DNA from: Clostridia bacterium
Lineage (GTDB): Bacteria > Bacillota_A > Clostridia > Oscillospirales > CAG-272
Length of the DNA stretch: 6,382 nucleotides
Reading direction: 5' to 3'
NCBI GenBank assembly: GCA_017395725.1
Contig: JAFQOB010000196.1
Location: forward strand, 1 to 6,382
Shown: positions 1-5,042 of the stretch, in pieces
Position numbering within the stretch: position 1 is the stretch's first letter
How the letters are laid out: each line of letters starts with the position of its first letter
Position numbers and translations under genes: made by a program
The notes under the pieces: generated by a model
The model's database searches: none
Seen by the model: only the letters and a program-made list of their open reading frames with translations
Told to the model about the DNA's origin: nothing

Positions 1-911
1 ACAAACGTCTCTTTATCTGCTTCTGCAAAAGTCATCTTACCTAACTTTGCTAAATCGAGTCTTTCCTGTAATCCCTCATATCTGTCAGGATACGTTATTG
101 CATACTGTATGCAAGTACGCATGTCGGGTACGCCCATCTGCGCTAAAACAGCATTATCAATATATTCCACCATTGAGTGTATTATGCTCTCGCGATGAAC
201 AACTACGTCAACTTTATCTACGTCTACGTTAAAAAGATGACAGGCCTCAATAACTTCAAATCCCTTGTTCATAAGAGTAGCCGAGTCTATGGTTATTTTT
301 TGACCCATATTCCAAGTAGGGTGCGCAAGAGCCATTTCGGGAGTTATATTTTTCAGTTCCTCTCTCTTTTTTCTAAAGAAAGGTCCCCCCGATGCCGTAA
401 GTATAAGTCGGCTTACTTGCTTTGCGGGATACCCCTCAAGACATTGAAAAATAGCACAATGCTCACTGTCAACAGGAAGAACGCTGACTTTTTTCTGTCT
501 CGCTCTTTCCATAACTATCGTACCCGCAGTAACCAACGTTTCTTTATTTGCTAAAGCAACGTTTTTACCCGATTCTATGGCAGCTAAAGTAGGCCTAAGT
601 CCCGCTTTGCCTATTATAGAATTCAAAAACATATCGCACTTCACTTCAAATGCAAGTTCTTCGATAGCGTTTGCTCCACCCAGTATTATTGTTGGAGTAT
701 CTGAAACCTTAGCCTTGAGCTCCAATGCCTTTCTTTCATCAAGCACTGCACAAAATTCGGGAGTAAATTCTCTTACCTGTGCTTCAAGTCTGTCAATATC
801 CCCACGTGCTGTCAATGCCTTAACTTTTAGTTTGTGCTTTCTGGCGACTTCTATACTCTGTCTTCCTATAGAACCGGTTGAACCGAATATCGCAACTGTC
901 TTTTCAAACAT
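1..911 (-). CDS. dxr: 1-deoxy-D-xylulose 5-phosphate reductoisomerase, C-terminal part missing (window edge)
   Basis: Dxr (IspC) converts 1-deoxyxylulose 5-phosphate to 2-C-methylerythritol 4-phosphate with NADPH and a divalent metal, the first committed step of the cytosolic MEP isoprenoid pathway. About 303 residues are visible of the usual 380-400; the rest runs off the left edge and I see no stop. The N-terminus carries the NADPH-binding loop GSTGSIG (residues 10-16), then ANKETL near residue 120. The metal and catalytic block is PVDSEHCAIFQ with D148 and E150, followed by SGGPF (174-178), H197, and NKGFE with N215, K216 and E219. These match the family residues known in the E. coli enzyme. 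GVPDMR near the visible end is also typical. The ATG at 911 follows a GAGG site by 7 bases and lies 19 bases after the cdsA stop, so it is almost certainly co-transcribed and last of the visible operon. Confidence 0.96.
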   Translation of the reverse strand, partial: MFEKTVAIFGSTGSIGRQSIEVARKHKLKVKALTARGDIDRLEAQVREFTPEFCAVLDERKALELKAKVSDTPTIILGGANAIEELAFEVKCDMFLNSIIGKAGLRPTLAAIESGKNVALANKETLVTAGTIVMERARQKKVSVLPVDSEHCAIFQCLEGYPAKQVSRLILTASGGPFFRKKREELKNITPEMALAHPTWNMGQKITIDSATLMNKGFEVIEACHLFNVDVDKVDVVVHRESIIHSMVEYIDNAVLAQMGVPDMRTCIQYAITYPDRYEGLQERLDLAKLGKMTFAEADKETF

Positions 912-930
912 AATTCTACCTCAAAATTAA

Positions 931-1764
931 TCAATAAAACAAACGGAATATTCCCGATAAGTCAAACATCAGCAATACAAAAGGTGCTGATGCAATTACA
1001 GAATCAAATCTGTCGAGTATTCCTCCGTGACCGGGCATAAGCTTTCCATAATCCTTTATGCCGTATTTTCTCTTTATCAAAGAGAACACAAGGTCACCGC
1101 ATTGAGATACTACGGATAATACTATACCAACGCAAACGAAGGCAAGGTAATTAGCCTGTATTCCGTCAATTACTACCGTCAGTACAAATCCGTACAACAC
1201 AAAAGCAAGTGTACAGAACACCACTCCGCCTATAGCACCCTCAACCGTCTTTTTGGGACTTACGTCGGGAATAAGCTTATGCTTACCCAAAAAGTATCCC
1301 GTAAAATATGCAAATATGTCAGTCATCCAAGGGCATATAAACACGAGAAGATATATGTACTGTCCGTAGGAGTAGTCTCTGAGCAAAACAATGCTCGAAA
1401 AACCGTTAACTATAAATCCAACGGTAACGTATATCATCGCCATTGACGATATGTCTTTTTTCCCTTTAGAAAATACTGCAATTACAGCCAAATAGAATAC
1501 GTATACAACCATTATCTTGTGTGCAAAATTAAAAAACGCCTGTTCGTTTCCGTAAACTCTCGCGCATATCGGAAGCAATGTACCTATTAAGCATGAAGGC
1601 AAAATCACCCATAAGCTCTTTTCGCCTATGCATCTCAGCATCTCGTAGATACCTAAAGTAGCCGCAAACGCAAGTACTAACGGGAAAAGAATCGTATGAG
1701 AAAAAATCAAAAACGGTAAAAACACAGCTGTGCATATCACCGCAGTTATAATTCTTGTTTTCAT
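931..1764 (-). CDS. cdsA: Phosphatidate cytidylyltransferase (CDP-diacylglycerol synthase)
   Basis: CdsA makes CDP-diacylglycerol from phosphatidic acid and CTP in the cytoplasmic membrane, the branch point for phosphatidylglycerol, cardiolipin and other phospholipids. The 277-residue product has the family's usual length and many hydrophobic segments, beginning at about residue 5. The family signature is complete near the C-terminus (residues 228-254): SLIKRK, then KD, then GHGGILDRFD, whose acidic residues bind metal and nucleotide. Upstream it has DIFAYFTG and SPKKTVEGAIGG (169-180), where many homologues have W instead of V. I chose the ATG at 1764. It follows a GGAG by 13 bases, a little long, and gives the MKTRIITA start typical of the family. 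The open frame continues upstream to an ATG at 1836, but that would overlap the end of uppS by 47 bases and add a charged 24-residue extension. The gap to the uppS stop is 25 bases. Confidence 0.95.
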   Translation of the reverse strand: MKTRIITAVICTAVFLPFLIFSHTILFPLVLAFAATLGIYEMLRCIGEKSLWVILPSCLIGTLLPICARVYGNEQAFFNFAHKIMVVYVFYLAVIAVFSKGKKDISSMAMIYVTVGFIVNGFSSIVLLRDYSYGQYIYLLVFICPWMTDIFAYFTGYFLGKHKLIPDVSPKKTVEGAIGGVVFCTLAFVLYGFVLTVVIDGIQANYLAFVCVGIVLSVVSQCGDLVFSLIKRKYGIKDYGKLMPGHGGILDRFDSVIASAPFVLLMFDLSGIFRLFY

Positions 1765-1789
1765 CTTAAAATAAATTCTCCGTAATTTT

Positions 1790-2515
1790 TTATACAACAG
1801 CGCCGAATCTTCTTGTACGTTTGTAAAAAGCTTCAACAGCCTTATCTACGTCACTTTCTGAAAAGTCGGGCCAAAGCACGTCAGTAAAATAAAGCTCCGA
1901 ATAAGCCCCCTGCCACAAAAGGAAATTAGACGTACGTATCTCCCCTGCAGTTCTTACTATCAAATCGGGAGGCGGACAGTGAGAGGTATACAGATTTGCC
2001 TCTATATCTTCTTCTGTTATTTCCGTCTTTCCCTGTTCAATAAGCCTGTTTACCGCGTGTACTATTTCATCTCTGCCGCCGTAGTTCAAAGCAACGTTAA
2101 GTATCTTACTGTATTTCGACGAATCGCTTTCAGCCTTTTCAAGCCTTTCACGAAGTTCGGGAGTAAATCTGCTCTTATCCCCAAGAAAATGTACCTGTAT
2201 ATTATCTTTTTCCATTACGGTATAAAGATAATCAATATACTGACCGAGAAGTTCCATTATAGCATTCACTTCGTTTTCAGGTCTCTTCCAGTTTTCAGTG
2301 GAAAATGCATATACAGTAACACAATTTATATTTATTGAACCACAGTACTTGACTATGTTTTTCATAGTCTCAGCACCCTTTTTATGTCCGAATTCGCGGG
2401 GCATTCCCTTAGCCTTTGCCCACCGTCCGTTTCCGTCCATAATAAAAGCTATATGACGAAGACTGTCATCTGCGACTATCTTCGTCTTTTTTTCTTTTTT
2501 CTTTATGCCAAACAT
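1790..2515 (-). CDS. uppS: Undecaprenyl diphosphate synthase (cis-prenyltransferase)
   Basis: UppS adds isopentenyl diphosphate units in cis to farnesyl diphosphate, giving the C55 carrier lipid precursor used for peptidoglycan and wall polymers. It is a soluble or membrane-associated dimer. The 241-residue length fits the family. Near the N-terminus HIAFIMDGNGRWA holds the catalytic Asp (D27) and the diphosphate-binding loop. NYGGRDEI lies in the middle. PDLIVRTAGEIRTSNFLLWQ holds R188 and R194, and SELYF supplies the metal-binding Glu (E207). The block reads RTAGEIRTSN where many homologues read RTSGEQRLSN; the key arginines are kept. The N-terminus is lysine-rich (KKKEKKTK). I chose ATG at 2515 because GGAG lies exactly 7 bases upstream (2523-2526). 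An ATG at 2563 is open but lies inside a hairpin with no such site. Fourth gene from the left edge inward, between frr and cdsA. Confidence 0.96.
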   Translation of the reverse strand: MFGIKKKEKKTKIVADDSLRHIAFIMDGNGRWAKAKGMPREFGHKKGAETMKNIVKYCGSININCVTVYAFSTENWKRPENEVNAIMELLGQYIDYLYTVMEKDNIQVHFLGDKSRFTPELRERLEKAESDSSKYSKILNVALNYGGRDEIVHAVNRLIEQGKTEITEEDIEANLYTSHCPPPDLIVRTAGEIRTSNFLLWQGAYSELYFTDVLWPDFSESDVDKAVEAFYKRTRRFGAVV

Positions 2516-2522
2516 ATATTTT

Positions 2523-2526
2523 CTCC
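2523..2526 (-). promoter_or_regulatory. uppS Shine-Dalgarno site
   Basis: GGAG on the minus strand, 7 bases before the ATG at 2515. It decides the uppS start against the in-frame ATG at 2563. It lies only six bases beyond the frr-uppS hairpin, so folding of that hairpin could affect access of ribosomes. Confidence 0.8.
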
Positions 2527-2573
2527 ATAAAAATACGGGTATATGCCTGATTTGCACAGACACACACCCGTAT
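2527..2573 (-). terminator. Hairpin with short T tract between frr and uppS (weak terminator or attenuator candidate)
   Basis: On the minus strand ATACGGGT (2573-2566) pairs perfectly with ACCCGTAT (2540-2533) around a 25-base loop. The 3' arm runs straight into TTTT. The A tract just upstream of the 5' arm could pair with these T bases if three bases bulge, lengthening the stem. The loop is large and the T run short, so this is a weaker terminator than the one at 4076-4117. It fills most of the 68-base frr-uppS gap. It could give partial termination, mark a processing site, or influence uppS translation. The pairing is seen; the function is inference. Confidence 0.45.
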
Positions 2574-2583
2574 ATATTTTTTG

Positions 2584-3138
2584 TCAGATATCCATGATTT
2601 CCTTTGTTTTACGGGCTGTTATGGCATCTATTTCCTTGATATACTTGTCGGTCAAATCCTGTATTTCTTTTTCGGACTGCTTCTGCTCGTCTTCTGTCAT
2701 TTCGCTCTTCTTTTTCATATCTTTAACCTTATCGTTAAAGTCACGGCGAATGTTTCTTACAGCTACCTTTGCGTCTTCACCCATCTTAGATACCTGCTTG
2801 GAAAGCTCCTTACGTCTTTCTTCTGTAAGCTGAGGGAATGTAAGTCTGAGAACCTTACCGTCGTTGGCAGGAGTAATTCCGAGGTCAGATGCAGTAATCG
2901 CACGGTCGATGCTCTTCAAGGTTGTTGCATCCCAAGGAGAAATAACGATAGTTCTTGCATCTACTACCTTAACTTCAGACATCTGGTTAATCTGTGTGGG
3001 AACACCGTAGTAATCAACTGTAATCTTGCTCAAAACAGCGGGATTAGCTCTTCCTACTCTTATACCTTCAAGCTCGTTCTCATAAGAACCGATGGATTTT
3101 TGCATTTTTGCTTCATAATCTTTTGTTGCGAGTTTCAT
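2584..3138 (-). CDS. frr: Ribosome recycling factor
   Basis: RRF works in the cytosol with EF-G to split the post-termination ribosome from mRNA. The product is 184 residues, the family's normal size (about 185). The N-terminal helix is followed by VGRANPAVL and the beta domain with INQMSEVKVVDARTIVISPW. The long charged helices of domain I return at TEERRKELSKQV and continue to the C-terminus with many alternating Lys and Glu. The ATG at 3138 lies 9 bases after a perfect GGAGG (3148-3152). The gap to the pyrH stop is 39 bases, and pyrH-frr is one of the most conserved gene pairs in bacteria. A hairpin separates it from uppS downstream. Confidence 0.97.
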   Translation of the reverse strand: MKLATKDYEAKMQKSIGSYENELEGIRVGRANPAVLSKITVDYYGVPTQINQMSEVKVVDARTIVISPWDATTLKSIDRAITASDLGITPANDGKVLRLTFPQLTEERRKELSKQVSKMGEDAKVAVRNIRRDFNDKVKDMKKKSEMTEDEQKQSEKEIQDLTDKYIKEIDAITARKTKEIMDI

Positions 3139-3177
3139 AATAAATATCCTCCGTTTATTTTAACTGTTATTTTTTTA

Positions 3178-3900
3178 TTATTTTAAAACCGTACCGATCT
3201 TTTCGCCGTTAACAACACGAATAATATTTTCGGGGTCATCAAGGGCAAACATCTGAATGGTAAGTTTGTTTTCAAGTCCAAAGGATGCCGCTGTCCAGTC
3301 AAGAGCTTTAAGTCCCTTGTTGAGTATATCAACGTAGGTTATCTCATCAAGCTTCTTAGCATTCTTATCAAGCTTAGGATCGGCTGTATATACACCGTCA
3401 ATATTCTTTGCCATAAGAACAGCATCTGCATTTATCTCAGCAGCTCTGAGAACGGCACCTGTATCTGTCGAGAAGTAAGGGCAACCTGTACCACCGCCGA
3501 ATATAACGATCTTTCCGTTTTCAAGATGCTTTACCGCATCTCTCTGAGTAAACGGATCTGCAATTCTTTCCATATCGATCGCAGTCATAACAACTGCCTC
3601 AGCTCCTACCTCTTCAAAGCCCTGCTGAAGAGCCAAAGAGTTAATAACCGTTGCAAGCATACCCATGTGGTCTGCTCTGCTTCTGTTCATCTTAGCCCCC
3701 TGTCTGCCGCCGCGCCAAATATTTCCGCCGCCAACAACAATAGCTACCTGAACACCCATACCGACACATTTTTTTACGGTCGAGCATACTTCGTTTATAA
3801 AATCGTAATTAAGAATCTCTCCCTTTCCGCAATCCTTAGCCAATGCTTCACCGGAAAGCTTAAGGAGTATTCTCTTATATACGGGGTGTGCATTTGACAG
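3178..3900 (-). CDS. pyrH: UMP kinase, probable CTG start
   Basis: PyrH phosphorylates UMP to UDP with ATP in the cytosol, feeding RNA, CTP and UDP-sugar synthesis; it belongs to the amino acid kinase fold and is usually a hexamer. Counting from CTG at 3900, the protein is 240 residues, matching the family. KLSGE (14-18) and VVGGGNIWRG (GGGN at 57-60, R63) bind phosphate, RADHMGMLATVINSLALQ includes D77, and FGGGTGCPYFSTDT with NIDGVYTADP form the ATP side. An in-frame GTG at 3924 would add eight residues, but it has no Shine-Dalgarno and lies about 12 bases from the predicted transcription start. CTG at 3900 lies 8 bases after GGGAGG and makes the N-terminus MSNAHPVYKRILLKLSGE, as in homologues. 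No in-frame ATG exists before the conserved region. First gene of the operon. Function is sure; the start is likely. Confidence 0.95.
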   Translation of the reverse strand: MSNAHPVYKRILLKLSGEALAKDCGKGEILNYDFINEVCSTVKKCVGMGVQVAIVVGGGNIWRGGRQGAKMNRSRADHMGMLATVINSLALQQGFEEVGAEAVVMTAIDMERIADPFTQRDAVKHLENGKIVIFGGGTGCPYFSTDTGAVLRAAEINADAVLMAKNIDGVYTADPKLDKNAKKLDEITYVDILNKGLKALDWTAASFGLENKLTIQMFALDDPENIIRVVNGEKIGTVLK

Positions 3901-3908
3901 TGTTTTGT

Positions 3909-3914
3909 CCTCCC
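3909..3914 (-). promoter_or_regulatory. pyrH Shine-Dalgarno site
   Basis: GGGAGG on the minus strand lies 8 bases upstream of CTG at 3900. It falls inside the reading frame that a GTG start at 3924 would use, which argues that the GTG is not the real start. It lies in the middle of the short predicted leader. Confidence 0.7.
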
Positions 3915-3942
3915 ATTTTTGCACACTATTTCTATTTTATAT

Positions 3943-3971
3943 ATTTTACCTTAAAAAGTGCATTTTGTAAA
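3943..3971 (-). promoter_or_regulatory. Sigma-A type promoter of the pyrH operon
   Basis: On the minus strand TTTACA (3971-3966) matches the -35 consensus at five of six bases. TAAAAT (3948-3943) matches the -10 consensus at five of six. The spacer is the ideal 17 bases. Transcription would begin near 3936, giving a leader of about 36 bases to the CTG start. The DNA just upstream is almost pure A and T and could act as an UP element. This would drive pyrH, frr, uppS, cdsA and dxr. Confidence 0.75.
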
Positions 3972-4012
3972 TATGTTTTATTAAATTTATATATATAATA
4001 ATAAACATATTT
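3969..4012. repeat. 10-bp perfect inverted repeat overlapping the pyrH -35 box
   Basis: AAATATGTTT (3969-3978) and AAACATATTT (4003-4012) are exact reverse complements separated by 24 AT-rich bases. The left arm overlaps the last three bases of the -35 box. It could be an operator for a dimeric regulator, a contact site for the RNA polymerase alpha subunits, or a product of the very AT-rich composition. The repeat is seen; any role is inference. Confidence 0.5.
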
Positions 4013-4075
4013 TAATCCGGTATATTAGTGCCCACCATTCTACAATAAAAACAGTTGATTTTTATATCTCCCCCC

Positions 4076-4117
4076 AAAAAACAACAAGAGGATGCCTTTT
4101 TAAAAAGTATCCCCTTG
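4076..4117 (-). terminator. Rho-independent terminator after the lipoprotein gene
   Basis: On the minus strand CAAGGGGATAC pairs with GCATCCTCTTG through 11 positions, with one mismatch and one G-T pair, around an A/T-rich centre that can extend the stem. The 3' arm is followed by TTGTTTTTT (4084-4076). It starts 54 bases beyond the lipoprotein stop and separates the accessory unit from the pyrH operon. Confidence 0.8.
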
Positions 4118-4171
4118 AAATATTTTCAAAGAATTACACAGCAACTATGATTCCCTTTTTTATATACTATC

Positions 4172-5020
4172 TTAAGGGTAATCAGGCAGTTCGGGATAAA
4201 AACCGTCTGCAAGAATTGACCCCCTTTCATCTTCAATAAAATTATACGTTTTTTTGCCGTAAGGGTAAAAACAAATCTCCTTTATAACGAATTCTTCCGG
4301 ATTTGCAGCATTTCTTATGTTTTGATTTTGTGTCGAAGAGTAGTTAAGCACAAGAATACCGTCATTAAGCATAATAACTGAATTAAACGAATGAGCAAGT
4401 GAACCTTGAACCACACAATTCAATAAATCCCTATGCTGACTCAATTCTGTGTCAATCTTTATTTCCGAAAAATCATCATAAGAAAAGTCGCCTGTATACA
4501 AATAAAATTCTCCGGCGTTATTCCAAGTCTCCGTGTAGTCATACGGTTCAGGTCCTTCATAAACAGAGCGTTCAAAAATAACGTATGAATATATTACCTT
4601 TTCGTCTTGTTTTAATTTATATACAACACAAATTACATCTTCATTTATCACAGAAAAATATTCTATCGGAAAATATTGATTAAACTGCCCTATTGTTCCA
4701 ACATGACTGCTTAATGCAACCGGGGGATAACAATACATTCCCGGAAATACCGCATTAATAAAATCATTATAATCGTAGGCAGTAAGGTCGTTTATATTTG
4801 TTTCGATTCGCTTATTTTTTATCTCTTTTTTTAAGGTCCCTAAAGGTGCAATACCTGTTTTTTCTTTTAGACAAGATAGTTCCTGTATTTTTAAAGGTTC
4901 CAACAAAACAACTGTTTTGTTTTCGGTTTGTTTAGGCGTATCTTCAGATGTGTTTTCACCTGAACAACCGCTTAACATTACAATAAAAACCATCAAAACA
5001 CATACAAATATTTTTTTCAT
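4172..5020 (-). CDS. Lipoprotein of unknown function
   Basis: I do not recognise the family. The 282-residue product starts MKKIFVC, has a hydrophobic stretch and a lipobox LSGC with the lipidated cysteine at residue 19. An acidic, Ser/Thr-rich linker (SGENTSEDTPKQTENKT) follows, so it should be anchored on the outer face of the cytoplasmic membrane. The mature part is soluble-looking, rich in Tyr, Asp and Asn, with alternating beta-like segments (for example VICVVYKL and YSYVIFERS) and no membrane segment or catalytic motif that I can name. I chose ATG at 5020. A TTG at 5026 is also in frame, and the only ribosome site is a weak AGAAG 9 bases before the ATG. It begins 22 bases after the stop of the secreted multidomain gene, with no promoter visible in the gap, so the two are probably co-transcribed. 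A terminator follows. A partner or anchor role for the upstream product is speculation. Confidence 0.85.
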   Translation of the reverse strand: MKKIFVCVLMVFIVMLSGCSGENTSEDTPKQTENKTVVLLEPLKIQELSCLKEKTGIAPLGTLKKEIKNKRIETNINDLTAYDYNDFINAVFPGMYCYPPVALSSHVGTIGQFNQYFPIEYFSVINEDVICVVYKLKQDEKVIYSYVIFERSVYEGPEPYDYTETWNNAGEFYLYTGDFSYDDFSEIKIDTELSQHRDLLNCVVQGSLAHSFNSVIMLNDGILVLNYSSTQNQNIRNAANPEEFVIKEICFYPYGKKTYNFIEDERGSILADGFYPELPDYP

Positions 5021-5042
5021 AATCAAACGCTTCTTTCACAAA

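Larger units (their letters stand above)
3925..4171. other. Gene-free region between the accessory unit and the pyrH operon
   Basis: This 247-base stretch holds the terminator of the lipoprotein unit, the inverted repeat and the pyrH promoter. The remaining part, about 4013-4075, is AT-rich except for a C6 run on the plus strand (4070-4075), and I recognise no gene, RNA or repeat in it. The bases between the lipoprotein stop and the terminator (4118-4171) also show nothing definite. Confidence 0.7.

Noticed and set aside
1764..1836. Longer cdsA start at ATG 1836
   Set aside because: It would overlap uppS by 47 bases and add a charged stretch before the first membrane segment, where relatives have none. 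ATG at 1764 fits better.
2515..2563. Longer uppS start at ATG 2563
   Set aside because: The start would lie in the loop of the frr-uppS hairpin with no ribosome site, while ATG at 2515 has GGAG at 7 bases.
3139..3165. AATAAA/TTTATT hairpin around the frr ribosome site
   Set aside because: Six A-T pairs are too weak to claim as a regulatory structure.
2581..3186. Open plus-strand frame of about 200 codons opposite frr
   Set aside because: It runs antisense to a complete, well-conserved frr, has cysteine- and phenylalanine-rich low-meaning sequence, and no clear ribosome site.
4047..4063. Small A5/T5 inverted repeat
   Set aside because: The stem is only A-T pairs in AT-rich DNA with no GC core, and is likely chance.
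4064..4081. Adjacent C6 and A6 runs (GGGGGGAG on the minus strand) as a ribosome site of a small gene
   Set aside because: No start codon lies at a suitable distance and no credible reading frame follows. The A6 run is explained as the terminator T tract.
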